Source: Vanessa cardui
Lineage: Eukaryota; Arthropoda; Insecta; Lepidoptera; Nymphalidae
DNA length: 64,000 nt
Reading direction: 5' to 3'
Assembly (NCBI RefSeq): GCF_905220365.1
Contig: NC_061124.1
Location: 498,501 to 562,500 of the forward strand
Part shown: piece by piece, positions 39,301 to 54,300 of the stretch
Numbering within the stretch: the first letter of the stretch is position 1
Layout: each line of letters begins with the position of its first letter
Notes under the pieces: generated by a model
What the model saw: the letters and a program-made list of their open reading frames with translations, nothing else
What the model was told of the DNA's origin: nothing
The model's database searches: none
Made by a program: the position numbers and the translations under genes

Positions 39301-42300
39301 GGTCTTGATTTTGCAAGTGTGTTTTCTTTACAAAGTTCATTCGACTCTGACCTTATACAGGTTGTCACAAAAGCGATAATGGAATTCAAATATCTCAAAA
39401 ACGATGACTTTCTGGCTAGGTCATATTATTATGGATTGTCATGAGCTAGGTTTTTGGGACAGCCTGTACACAGTTCTATGGTGATAATCATCGAGTTAAA
39501 TGAATATAAAATGAGACGAAGTGTTTCTGAAATTCAATGAATGATTCATATAACAGAATGATTATTTTTCTCGTGTACTAAAAAGTTCATTGATCTTTAT
39601 AATTATTTGGTTATCCATTTTGTCGCCGAATACATGAACAGTTGTGTATAATATAGTACTATGTATATGTTCTTTATATAACATAGTATATCTTAACAAT
39701 AAATGTTAATAACTTACTATTGGTCTATTACGTTTAGTGTGTAAAATTAATATTATCAGATACATCACAGTATTTATATGAAAATAAGTTGAGAGGATGT
39801 TCGAAATTTGAAATCTCTAAAAAGTATGGAGTCTCAATCAGGCATAAATTATCTTTAAGAGTAAACTTATATAAAGTGTGTCTATTATTGTCTATGGTAA
39901 ATGTGTAGTGTACATAAACTAGCTATTCTGATGAGCGATGATATGTTGATCTTAATTTATTTCAATTTATCTAGTAATTGAGACGTACCTATGATCGTTT
40001 GTAAACAAACTACGCGCAAACAATTATTGCAGGGTTAACGACCTTATAGGATCACTGAATTTAACGAAGTCCGATTTACTTTTAAAAAAAAAAACAAATT
40101 ATTTCAATGTATTATAGAAGAGATTATTATATTTGCCTTTTGTTGTGCTACAATTTATTTTAAGAAAATGCCCTACGTGCATTCGCATAAATGTTTATAA
40201 TTAAATTAGCTGCCTGTTAAGGGTTCGTAAGCGTAAAACAAGGGTGTATATTAAGCGATTTTATTGAAGAACAAAAAATATATATAAAGAAAATGAGTTG
40301 ATAATTTTTGGACGAAGAACCTTCTTAGTTGTTCACAACTCACCAAAGTTTCGTCCCTATCGGACTAACACTGGTCCAACGCGGGGCCAGTGCACCGATG
40401 ATTTTAAAAGCAAGACAAACATACAAGTAGCCTTTTTTATTTATATAGATAAATAAGATTAAATTTTAAAAGGAAACTTGTACTGTATTTTGTGTTCATT
40501 GTAAGGCATAAGACTCTATATCTCTATTTATGTACTTAAAGAGCATTATTGACTATCTTACTTTTAAAGCAGTTACAGTTAAAACTGTTATTAATCCCCA
40601 AGTATAGGGAAACAATCCATATTTCCATGCTAATATTATAAATGCGAAAGTAATTCTGTCTCTCTGTCTGTCTCTACTGGACCGATTTAAATGAAATTTG
40701 GTACACAAATAGTCTAAGAGCCTGAGAAAACACAATATACCTTTTTTAATTGAAAAAAAAAGTGTTGTAAACAAAAAGGTCTTAAGTCAATGTAATATTA
40801 TATGCTAATTTGTACATATATTCATATTTTCTGCGCGAGCAAAAGCTATTTGTATATACTACATACCCAAGTAAGGCAAAGTCGAGATCAGGCTGTTTCA
40901 TTTGTATATCCCACTTACCAGCTTCGTATTCCACCGCAAAACGTCGCCTCAGATCACAGTCTCGGTTCAAATAGTGACTCAGGGTAATTAGAAACACAGG
41001 GGACGTATCTTGTTGGCACAGCGTTGGCGATATGTGATGTATCACATGTTAATGTTTATATTAGGAATTCTCATCGTGGTACAGATTTTTCTATTGAGAA
41101 GCAGAGAAACAGTACTTAACTGTATACCTTTGAGCAATTGTCTTCCTTCCTCCTGTTCTGATATATGTATGCTCACGATGATACACTTCGCGACCCGCCC
41201 CGGCTTCGCACGGATGCAATACAGATACTAAATATACTACAGAGTTTTTACGACATTACATTGGACACTATATACAAAAACTTCCTCTCGAATCACTATC
41301 TATTTAAAAAAACTGCATCAAAATCCGTTAAAGATATACGCATATATGTATAGGGACAGACAACAGCGACTGTGTTTTGTACTATGTGATTGAGCACACG
41401 AAAAGTGTTCTTGGCTAGAATGCAATTCGCGATCTTTGGTTTTGTTCAACCCGCTAGGCCATCACGGTTATTTAAAAGTGCTTTAATTTTGTATGATTAA
41501 GCGATACTCGTGTACGTGACGTCACTACAGGGCTGTCGGGCAGACAACCTTGGACGTTTCAAGATTTTTTGGTTGCAGTTTGAGTCACAAAAGAGTCAGT
41601 CACTCAATGTAAAAATAAAGACTTTAATAACGAAATTAAATTGGGTGAAATCAGAAATTATAACTTTTTTTATTATTTGCAAGTTTTGTATAATTATTTT
41701 TGTAGGACATAAATCTATTTAGTTTAAAGTAGGTATTTTAGCTTATTGTCTCTCTCTTACCGTTATAAGCATTCAAAAGTCAGAATAGGACAACAGAACC
41801 CATTGATAGTTGCATATCAACAATGGCATCAGTGATTTGCATACGGCCCGTGACCCATAGCTCGGCCTTGTCTTATTATAATTATATTGCACAAAACATT
41901 CCCTCTTTTTCATTGCACTTATTTTTTTCTGTTCATGTTTATTAAATTTTTTTTTATTTAGAAATAAAGTTATTTAAGTTGACATTTAATATTACACATA
42001 TAATGATTGGAAAATTATAGTCAATCAGTTGTCACACAGAGTAAAAAAACTTTATAAAATTTTTTGGTCTTTGCCTATTTATGGGCATACATAAATCATA
42101 GTTAACTAAAAAATATACAACGTATTAAAAATGACGTACATTATTTTCCTCTTTCATGTGCGTTTTTGTTAGAAATTTACTTGTAATTGTAATGCGATGC
42201 GTTTATTTCGGATTTTATTTAGGGCTGGCATGCAATCGCATGATGGCGTCCATTTTCCCGCTCGTTTGACGAAAATGGTGCGCGAAAGTTATTCGAGCAA

Positions 42301-45300
42301 TAACGAAACGCACAGCTGGCCAGTTCCTTTGTGAGATGCTTATTTGCAATACGAACCTAATTCGAACGAGTTTGTAGATTTTATCATTGTTTAATTAGCG
42401 TATCCATACCGTTTTAAAATAAGGAAGTCGGTTGAAACGACTTACTGTTGCGTACGCGCGAGATAGCGTTATTCGATATTCTGTATCGATTTCGAGAAGA
42501 TTACATCGGATATTGAAATCGAAACCACAATAGCGATTACGGTACAATTTATATATACTCTACATTGAGTCATTATACGAAAGTTTTAATAGTCTGTGTA
42601 TACAGTATCTGCTAATTAGATATATATAGAACGACGAACATTTTCTTTTCATTATGGTTTTCTTTAATCGAGTTAATATGTTTTTTTTTTTAACACAAAG
42701 TTGCATCAGGTAGCTTCAACGACAGCTTGTTCATGCTATTGACATATAATTGGTTTATTCAATATGAGTAGAAATAAATGCGCAGTACGAACGAGGGTGT
42801 GGCGTTTTTTTTTAAATGTATATCGTTCCAACCTTGAGATATATCCTGTTCAATAGAAAAGATTATGAAAATCAGATCACGTCCTTTTTATTAGTTTCAA
42901 ATTGTCTACCTTGTTGTAAATTTATGTGGTTGTGTGTGAGTCTTTATCTGTAGTTTCTCTTGCAAAGAGTTAGATCTATGTGATATATTTTAATGCAAAT
43001 TAATGTTGTTACTTAATAAACGTTAGTAAAGTTTTAAACGCAAGCGTCTGTTTAGATGTTTGTCAATCGCGCCTGAACGAATGCGTGTTAATTAGTTTGG
43101 CAGGGAATTGATGTGAAATAGGACATAGAGTACTGTTTTAATTACTCATAAAAAGCATATTAAAATTTAAGTTACATCGAGAGATGCGGGCGGCTTACAA
43201 AAAGATAGTCAGTCGGCATAGAATTAGAATTAAAATTGAGATGCATTGTGAAAAGTATCAAATATAAGCAATATATCTTAAAAATATACTTCTCATATTC
43301 ATAATAATATCTAAACGATCGTTAGGGTAGAGGCGCGGGAGGCGCTTTCCATAGGTAAATATAAGAGAGATCTCTATAATGTAATATCATATCCAAGTGT
43401 CTATCATGTCATCGAAGATCTCCGTTGGCTACGTACGAAGACTTTCGCGTGAGCATGTTGCATAACCGCTTTTCACATGAGTGGGACGCATGCTATCTGC
43501 GTTGCACCCCGGTGCATCGGTCATTGACACCCCCGGATATTCACGGGAAAGAAAAAATAAGTAAACAAAGAAAGAAAATTGCATAGTTAAACTGTATAAA
43601 TCGATACATCGGAAAAATATGTCAACTTTAAAAAAAAGAAATCTAACTGTCGAATGATATTATTTTTAAAATTGGAATTCGATTTCATTCCGACATATCT
43701 AGATTTCTTTTCTATTCAAAGCAAATAAAATTGATATAAGTATTTTTTATTATTTCAATCTAATACATGATCTTAAATTAAATTGAATGATAATATGCGT
43801 ATTGATTTAGAGTGACTCAGTTGAGTTACAATAGTCGCGTGTTATCGCAGTGCTGAGTGAGCGTCTGCGCGTGCGCCGAGCCGTGCTCCATCTTATCGTA
43901 GTTATATATATCTGCGTGTATTACTTCATTACGTTACTTTAAATGACGGGCTATAAATTAGATACAGTAGGTTAAGAATATACTGGAGATAATTTTGCGT
44001 TTAAATATAATTTTAACAAAATAGTTCATACACTATGGTAATGGCAATACTAAAAAACATTAGCATCGATTAAAATGTAAAAGTTAAGTCTACAAAGTTT
44101 TTATGATTGATAGAATCAATCCATCACTCAGCTTCACTTTATAGAATGAATAAGAAAAATATAAAGCAATGATAAATTGGTATAACAAACTTATCAATTA
44201 GACGAGTAAATCGGCACGTGTTACGTACGCGTAATGTGTACGAAACGGAACGCAAACGGAAGTGATGCAACGCGTTTCGGTGCGCATCTGTGTAAACATG
44301 GCGCGCTTTTCTGAATGGCATGATGGCGGCGTTTCCCGCGCTCGGCTCGCGGACGACGACCCCGCGCGCGGTCACCGCCCGGGGATAGTCGAGTGAAAGT
44401 AATTCGCGATCGGCGACCGCATGCGAGCTATGCCTCCCTGGTACCTCGGCTCGAGAGTTGCATAGATTTATTACTATGTTACGTTATTATTTTGCATTGA
44501 CAACACCGACATTTTTGTAATATAATATTTATATTATGTTTTGGAGATGTGATGCGTGAGATCTTTGACCGAATCAACGATCGCTCTCAATAGTCGTAGT
44601 ATGTAATGATAATTATAGTCATTACGCTAACTATACCAGTCGTCATTATTATTTTGTATCGTACACATTTTATTTTTTATTAATTGTAATTTGGTCTTAA
44701 AAATTGTTTCCTGATGTTGCTAAAGACCTTTCTTATTAATTAACGTAAATTAAAATTCTTCGAAAAATCTTCACACGTATTCATAAGGTTGGTTTAGTGA
44801 TTCACAGTACACCGTATGCTTTATATAACCTATAGTATATTTGTGTAATGGTACTTATAAGAGGTTGACGTATTTTCAAAAGTCGTTGCTCCGTGTTTTT
44901 TCGTTGTATTGAAAAACACACCTGTAGAAACACATAAAGAGTATTTCGCGTTGTTGCCAGCTATAAAATGGTTAGCGATTAATTATTTTTACTTTCTTTT
45001 AATTAATTGTAGTAACACGCGTTGGTGCGTCGCTTCATGGAATTGTTATAAATGCGGAAGAAATATCTTAATATACTTTGACTATTATTTCTATTATGAC
45101 TTGATTTATTCACAATAACACAATCTTTTTCATTAGTTATCTATAATATAGGAAATATCCGATATACGAATATGGTAGCTTCACATATGATAGTTATTAA
45201 ATGACGATTCAAAAGTGCTTGTAAAAGTTTAGGTATTTAGCTTAGCTACTTGAACTAAAACTCAAATTTTTCAGAATTCTAATATTTAACGATTTCAAAA

Positions 45301-48300
45301 TCAAAGTCAAAATAAACTTTATTCAAGTAGCCTTTTATAAGCACTTTTGAATTGTCATTTTACAATTAAGTGAAGCTACCACCGGTTCGGAAAGTTGATT
45401 CTACCGAGAAGAACCGGCAAGAAACTCAGTAGTTACTTTTTTTTAACATTTAAAAAATACAAGGTCATGTTAATTAAATACAATAATTTAAATTAATGTA
45501 TCCTGCTTGGAAGTCAACAGGTATTAACTTTTATCAAGTTTATTCTAAGTCTTCAGTAAAATTCTCAGTGTATGTTGCTTTGTATTTATCACTTTATAAA
45601 AATTCAGGCAACGATTTTCTTTCATTTGTTGACTATTCGCAATCAAGTTTTCTTTTGAAAGTTACTCGATGGATGACTTTACAACTTTCAATCTTGGTTT
45701 GTGGCAAAGGTCAGCGCCATTTCCTTACGAGGATCCCTAATATATTATGAAAACATCCTTTGTGTAATATTTAATCTAAACTTTTAGTTTCGAACGCTTG
45801 TGTTCGATATTTGTAAAATATATATGTATACTATACGATCTTTACGAAAATTATTTTATTTATACACCAACGAGGTGTTATTCCACTCTGAAGGAACTAC
45901 AACATAAAATATTTGACAGCTTTTAGATTTCGAACCATGTATGCCACGGCTTAAATCAAATGCCAATACATTCAATATCCTTCATATAAGGGTACAATTT
46001 TTTTTTCAACTCATCGTTCGGTTAACATCGATCACTTTTATTCAATAGTCGAATTTTACTTTCAGGTCTCGTACCGACTACGAGAAACAGACGAAAAATC
46101 AAGAATGTCATGACGCGTATAGAAAGGATGGTAGGACCTCTCGGAGCTTTGAAGGAATGCGTGGACCAGCGATTGAGGATCAAGGTAAGGCACGGCATCT
46201 GTTATAAGCATCTATGTATATAACGATTGATCAGAAGATTTTTTGGAGAAACAAGTTTAGAGGGTATATGTTTTATCTCACTCTTATAGTACGATGGCAT
46301 GGCAATCTACATCGATAGCAGAGTCAATCAGGATAAAGGGGATAATATTGTACGAAATTTTTGAGGCAGTGAAATGTAAAATTTCTAAGTCCAAGAATTG
46401 TTAGAGAGACGCAATTATTGTTATTAGCCCGACTCTTGTATCAACCAGATCAACTAGCTGGTAGGTCAGTTGTTATAAAATGAAGATGTAGAGCGATTAT
46501 GATGTGCCGTTGATAATTTTAAGGTTGAAATATTTCCAAAGCTTTGAAAACGTGAATAAACCTTCCATTGTAGTCTTATAATAGGTATTTAATTCACCTT
46601 TACGGCGATTAAGACATTGTGAGGAAACATGTATGTTTCGAATGAACCGCGTAACTAAGCAACTGCATTGGAGATGGAGATTACAAATCTGGTCAAACGA
46701 AGGCAGCCTTTGCCTTGCATGGAGTCATTAACACACAGCTACTTTTAAGTTTAAGTTTAGAACTCCTTACAAAATTTTCATAAACGAGAGGTTTTATCGT
46801 ATTTCGCTAGTTCCATTCCAACTATAATTTCTAATCTAACATGTTCCTATCGTCGTAACTACAAAGGGCGTTTGTGCATCATTTGTGCATCTGGCTCGCG
46901 TCCAACCCGGAACTCGCCCACTGGCAGAGGATGCTGCGCCGAAATAGATGTTCTATTATCTGTGTTTAGTCTATATAGCCGTAGACGATTCGTCATAACT
47001 ATCAGAAAAAATCAACATTTCGTACATTGGTATCCTTTGTGGAGCCAAATTTATAAATGAGTCTTTTAATCTACTTTAGAAAGACACTAGTAAATATACC
47101 ATACATATCTTTTGATGATGACTCTTGATGATTTTTGCAGAACTACTATCTATCTGAAGTTAGACATTAGTTCTGCAAGACTTATATCACTTCTTAACTC
47201 TTACACTGACTCACTCACTCCTGAGCTGTTTCGATATCATTAGCTTTAGGAAAATCTTTGTGACTAAGATTCTAAGCACTAAGCTATACTTAAAATATTT
47301 ACAAATAATATGGAAGCATAAATATGTATCAAAAAACGAGTATACACTGCAGGTATAAAAGCAAAACTTGTTAATGCATTCCACGAGATCAAGAAGATAA
47401 TATAAGTTATTGATTAAGTAGTTCCCAATGTGTATAGAGTCATGTTAACAGATATTTGTACGGAAAAGGTGCCACAGAGCAGTAAATGCGGTGTTATCTC
47501 GTCGTATATGTCATTTGAGAGCGGTCAACTTTATGGCACTGTTTGCCAAGTGTGTAAAACAGAAATGCCTAGTGACTCACTGAAAAAGGTCTAGGAAGAG
47601 CCTTGTCCGATGCCAGCGCCGTCTACGTCACCCAGTTCGCTTGCGCAGCGTCTATTAATGGCGCTGTACAAACATGCAATTTGTCTGTAATGTGTGCGAC
47701 ACAAAGAATGTTTCAATTATGTGTTAAACATCCTTAAGTTCCTTTTTATTTGTGTGTTGTTATTGTTTTAATCATATGTTTTGCTAATACGACCTTTTTG
47801 TTGCTAAAAATAATTAAATAAACAATATTAACAACAAAATGTTTGTTAAAAATGAATTGTATGTTCGACATTGTTTTTTTCCTTAAATGAATATTTTTCC
47901 ACTTTGCGTTTAAGTACGTACGCCGACCTATCTTTACCTTGAATTTTAATTTGAAGATTACCACAATGATTACAATTTATTTAAAAAAACACTTAATCGC
48001 AAAACTATTTTGACAAGAGCCATTCAAGATAGTAATCAGATTGTCTAAAAACATTGTTTGTAACAAAAACTTCAGATAAACGATGTATTGCTTTCTATGT
48101 TTGGTGTTTCGATTCAAACTCGCGTATAACTTCTGTTTTTCACGACATCACGTTGTTACTTTGGTTTATTTGTATCAGTTTTAGCGTCGACAACCACAAT
48201 GCAATGTACGAAAGTCGATGAAAGTCCGCTGTTACCGATAAACAAAGAGAAAGGGAACACGATGAATGTATCTAATTCAGACAGCCTGTTTCCACAGATG

Positions 48301-51300
48301 CTTCATTTCTCTCCCCGGGAGAAATCGTAAATCCGACATTACGGTCATAAACTGAAAATATTGCACCAGGACATGCGTACCGTTAGCCCTCGGTGTTACC
48401 CAGACAAAACCACCATTAAGTTCATACTTAATTAACAATCAAAATGAATAAACAAACAACAAAATTTTAAAATGACGATGCTAAAAATAATGCCAATATG
48501 AAGACCCGAAATTGACGACCAAAATATTTTTATTGACAGATTCCATGATTTACTGCTTACCCAGTTTCGGTAAAAAGATCTTCTTCGCGAGAATAATGAG
48601 TTAGTGGTAATTATGACGCGCGAACATACATAAACAAAACAGAAAACAACTTAACTTCTAGAATTTTTCGATTCTAGCAAATAACTTATTATGGCGTTTA
48701 TAAATTTCCATACGCAGACAAAAGCGGTTGATGATTTTCACTATAGTCTGCGAGTCGTAAGTCCAGCTTAAAACGTCTGCAGTATTACGATTTATGTTAT
48801 CATGAATCATTTGTCCAATATTTTTGGATTAGGGTGATTTATGCTGGAGTAAGGGACGTGGTGAATTAATTCTTTAGAAAATTATTTCGATTTCTAATAT
48901 AAATTTGATAAAATCTTTTAATGTCTCTGTCGGCTGCCTAATTTTGATCCACTGTTGGTACTCTCCATTTTTTATGTGTTTTCGCAGTGGTGCAAATAAG
49001 CCATCTGATGTTAAGTGACTGTTTTTGTTCACTCACCCGGACACAACACCACTCGAACCGGAACACGAAATTACAAAGTAATGCTGTTTGTCGGAAAAAC
49101 GTCTGACAAGTGGCAGTACCCACCCAGACAGGCCTGCACAAAGCATACCACAAAGTGAATAAATACCTAATTATAAAGGAATATTGAATTTATTAAATTA
49201 AATGTGAATTCGATGTACCTACTCTTTGCAGTTATTCTTATCAATTTTAAAGGTCAATAAATTAAAACAAATTTTAAAATAGCTTTATACATAAGTATCG
49301 GCAATAATCAAAAATAATGCGTATGCGCAGTCGTGTCTGTTAGTATATTAAAAATATTCAGCGGCGCTCCGGCTGCGAAGGCCGCCGCCAGTCGCGGCCC
49401 GCGGGCGAGACGCTGTCATACTGCGTGTTACGCGCATGCGTGTTTCACGTGTGTACGGTCCGCAAGAAAATAAAAAAAAAACATTCCGTCAAATGATCTC
49501 TTGTTACCTTTGCAATTTTATTGTGAGGCCCAAAAAATTTAGTAAAGAGCCTTTTTCGGGAATTTAATATAAGAATAATATTTATTATTAAATAATGTTA
49601 TCGATTAATTTTCCGTAGCTAGTTAAATATTGGACATTCAAGGCAGTTGTTGTAACGTTACAGTTTGCGTATATACCTATCTACACGTAATAAATGTCCT
49701 CGAATAAATGATTGCATGAAAAACGTATGTCTTTTAGACCTTATACAATCGATTTTTAAGATAATTTACCTTTTTAATACATTTACATGCTGATGGTATC
49801 GAGTGGTGAGACCTTGCTGTGATGTCAGTTATCTCATTGCCATATATCTCTGTGTGCGTGTCTGTCGCTACAAGTGTAAGTTTCTCTGTGTGGAGCATAC
49901 AAGGGCCGGCTAGGACGAATCGTGCGCAGTATACTTCCTCATATATTTAATCCATTTATCAGTCATTAGTTGTTTTTGGTGTTCGCCTTGACTTATCGAA
50001 TATTTCAATAGATAATTAAATACGGCCGACAGCAATGGAACTTGTCTAGTTTATTAGGAATCTGTTTCACGTCCACGAGATAAGATATTGTTATTATAAG
50101 ATATATTATCTGCTGAATTGTTTTATATTTGTATCTGTGTTTTGTTCGCATGTTTATATTTTTATTTCCGGATAATCTTAGTGTTAATACACGTACAAGG
50201 TCGCATTTACGAGTAAACACTTTATAGAAAGGATACATATTTTAAAATGCTGCGCAAAATTTTTACGGTTGGCGATTAAATAATTCGACCTTAAGCTTTT
50301 TGCCTCGTGGTCATTTCTTTGCTAAAGTTTTTCTTGTTTTTCTTTGTGTTATATTATTACTAAATGCCTTAATTTGAGTATATTTGAATAAGTTAGCAAA
50401 TAATTGTTTGTTGTTTAAGTCAAAAGCGAATCAGGCAAATGTAAAACGTTACTTCGTCTGTTTTTTTAGCCACGATTTTACGAGAACGTTGAAGGTGTGA
50501 GGCGGCTCACCCCGAAATGTATAGCCACGCAAGGTCGGCAACATTCGAAGTGAGGCTACAGCGGCGAGTCCGCTGTGTTTTCGTCACGAAATCTCCGTCA
50601 CCCTTATTCCATCAGTACATACAGACGTTTCCGACACTGACGAGAATGTATTTGGACCAGTTTTGGGCGTTTTGTTTCTTTTTATCGCAGGTGTTTTGCA
50701 CTTGCTCCAGTTTCAGCGTTTAAGTCTATCGCGACGTTTTTTCACATCGTAACATAAAGATTCAGATGTACATTTGTGGATCGTTCGTTCGTTTCAATGG
50801 TATTTAATATAACTGGTGTGTTATAAATATTAGTAATATTTTTATAGAAAACAGTTATCATATTAAACACTTACCGTATGCTGAAGCTGAGTAATCATAC
50901 ATTCGCCAAGGTCAGTGTTTCCACACCATTACCTGTTAACAGAAATTATATTATTGGCATTGGCATACGGAGTGTACACATATAATACTAATGAAGTAGT
51001 AGTTATTCTTCTGACTTCTGGAGTTTTGATTCAAGGAAAACTACGCCACAGAACGGACTACCAGATTGTCTATAATGAATTCGATATTCCACTTCACACA
51101 ATGAGCTATCAAACGAATTATCTAACCTCGAATTTATCGCTCCATCGTCGCCTTGTGAAGGTAATTCCATTTAAATGAAACTAAAACTTGAGAACAAAGC
51201 TTACAGTGAAAATTTTAAAAAGTTTTTTTCATTGTCTCGACGATTTAAGTTAAATACGAAGCGATATCGCACCTCAGCATCTGCAGTTATCGCGTCAATT

Positions 51301-54300
51301 ATCTACAAGGCTTCTTGAAAAAGAAACTCGATAATTTTATGGTCTCAATAATCATTTAGCACTCAAGTACTCGGTCGAAGGTATGATGCATTCGGCCTCG
51401 CGGGTAAACAAACGCTAGATAGCGCTAGACAAAGACGACGCGAGGTCATGAGCGTAGCCTTGTGCGGGTGCGCGCGCGCACGCTTCCGCCTGTCGACGGT
51501 CGAGCGCCGCACGCGATTCAGTCTTCGCCCGCATGCCACCAACGATGGACGCATATGAGACAATTATACTGTATTATAACTATTAGTATGTCCCACAAAG
51601 TCTTCGATTAGTTCGTCCCTTATAATTAAAAAATATAATTTTCAATTAAAAAGTAGGTAATGAGGTTGCAATGTATGCATAAGATCACTTATGTATCTAT
51701 TGTTACGAAAATAACTAGAATCGAACTACTCCTAGTACATTCTAAAGGGCGACTGATAAACGAGCTTGCACATCGCTCGGACATTTATTAACCTCGCATG
51801 CGCATCGTCCTACGCATGCGCTGAAACTACTTTGAGCAATTTCAATTGCAGTTTATGATGATGGCAGAGGATGAGAGATAAGGATTGCAATCTGTTTGAA
51901 ATATGGAATGATAAATCTATTCGTATATGGAAAATTATTCAAGATATATAATAATACGGAGAACTGAAAGACAAATTTGAGAGATTTGTCTTCGATTACA
52001 AATCTCACGTGTATTGATTGAGATAATTCGTAACCGATGAAATGTTTATTTCCTTTTGTCTATGGCAAATTAAACTAGGATTTTGTTAAATATTTCTCGC
52101 TTATATACTGAAAACAATACCTATATAAATAGTCTTTGTTCTGCCTCAGTAATTAATTAATTTTAAATTGTAGGTGAAGGTAAAGTTTATTTTTAATAAT
52201 ATAATATAAAATAATTTTGTCCGATTTTATAATTATACTAGAATAGCAGTAATATAGCACGAAAATTAGAGGATTTTTATTGTTATTCAAAAACTATACT
52301 ACAATACTTGTTCTGTTCCTGTTTGAAGAATGAGTCAGTTTATTTCTAATAACAAGGGACATAACTCCTATGTTATGTCCCTAATGTTTGGCGGAAGAAT
52401 AGTATTTACTTCCTTTTTATAAGAATTATTGATATTGAATTTAATTTGTAAAATGCGCTGTGTTAGTCTGTAGAAATATTCAACGTTTAGGAAAAAACGG
52501 TGATATGAGTTTTAACAATTTAAGGTCAGGATTCCATCTAATTGGGTAAGAGTTTTATCAATAACTTTTCAAATATGTAGCTTTTTCGATGAGTAATAGT
52601 AGAATTTTTAATAGTTGCAAAAAATGTTTCTGCTTTAGTATTATGTAATATTGATAATTTTTTTCTCAAAACAAATCAAACGGATAAAAACGAAGATATT
52701 TATTATAGGAAATTTTGTTGACTTAAACGCTTTTCTCAATTACAACCACGGTCTGTTTTGATTCCGGTCAGAACGATAAAATATATTAGTTTTTCTCATC
52801 GTTTATGACACAATAACTCAAGATGACCTCCGATGTGGTCTTGTCCTTTCACATCAAATAAAATTACTATTTTAGTATCGTGTAAGAAATCTAAAGCTCA
52901 TTGTTAACTCTGTGGTTTTTATAGTGACCGTCAAAATTGTGCCCAATGTCACCGAACGCTTACGGAAAAAATTCCAAAGCCTCTGTTAACTTCGTTAAAG
53001 CAATAACACAGCATTGACCTTTACCCACTGACTTAGGACCGAGACCTTGATATGAGTTTTGGACGTTCTTATCAAAGTTTTTTTATTGATCAATAAAGGG
53101 CCTGCCCTTGTCTGGTATCAGTTGAAGGCCGATGAGCGATTCCGGCTCGTTTTTTCGTCTCTTGATCTTTATGCATCGCTGAAATTTCCGCTTGCAACCT
53201 TCCTTCCTCATTGGTTTTTGGTGCACAATGCAAGACTTTTTTTACAGTAGAGACCACTATTGTTAATAGAATAAAAGAAACGCTTTCAATAAATTAAATA
53301 ACCGTGGTATATACCCAAATCCATTTCGTTAGAAGATCAAATCATTCGAACAGTTTCTACGTTCTAAAACTTACTCACCGAAAATTCTGAATCACGATCA
53401 AGTTTACGATTTCTTTTAGTCACTTTACTCTGAATAAGTTTTTCAATATCTGGCTACGTATTATATTACCACTAACTGCCCCGTGTAGTCCTGACACACT
53501 TTTCACATAGAACTAGTAAATGATCAAATAAGCGCGCAATTGCTAATAGGAATCACGTAGCCTTCAATGTCGTCTGAAAATATATTCACAAATATAATTA
53601 CTTGAATGCACCAAATTGATTGGTTTTCGAGGGTCAACCGGTCGAGCAAAAAGTGCGGAAGTCACGGCCTATGAGTTGTTTGCTAAATGCACGTTGTAAA
53701 AGTCAATGACGATTGTTAAATAATGGAAATCTATTCTAAATGATTCTATTGAGATATTAAATATTTCTATGTAAACTTGACTTTATAATTTATAATTGTC
53801 TGAGATATAATCGTTGTTTCAAAGCGATGCTAAACGCGACAAATTCGCGACAAAAACAAAACAGATGCAAGTGTCCGTGACATTGGCTTGCCGAAACCGA
53901 GAGTATCGGATCTGGAACACGACTTGCGCAAGAGCACCCGACGCACTTGCGACTTAAGCCGAAATAGCCGGCGTCACCCAGCGTGGTGACCTCGCGGATT
54001 CCTTTGTTTCATTTTTAACATTGACCTTTAGGGTTCTGAATCGTGCATACGTAATTTTACATATCCAAATTTCTCGATTTAAACAATAATTAAACAAAAG
54101 CGTCGACACTTCAATCTCAGCGGGTATTTGTATTTTAGCATATCAATAATGTTCTTGCAGGTATTTAAAATTAAAGTCAATTAGCGAACGCATAAGGTAA
54201 ATAGGCAATTACGCATAATTATCGTCAAGTAACTAAAAGCGAATATCGAGCCTTCACCTTAGCCACTACGTTACGCTTCCGCGTACTTCACGTCACCGTT

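Larger units (their letters stand above)
36302..46065 (+). other. LSM11: LSM11 intron 1 (about 9.8 kb)
   Basis: Phase-1 GT-AG intron. It holds LINE 3'-end remnants (37435, 40310, 40625, 41187), two inverted pieces of the CTACTGAG-core repeat (45169 and 45296), and CpG-richer islets at 38440-38690, 42200-42320, 43410-43560 and 44190-44460. No coding exon was recognised inside it. Confidence 0.85.

Noticed and set aside
47746..47964. 72-codon - strand frame, Lys-rich
   Set aside because: AT-rich composition accounts for the Lys/Asn/Ile content; no domain and no conserved start context.
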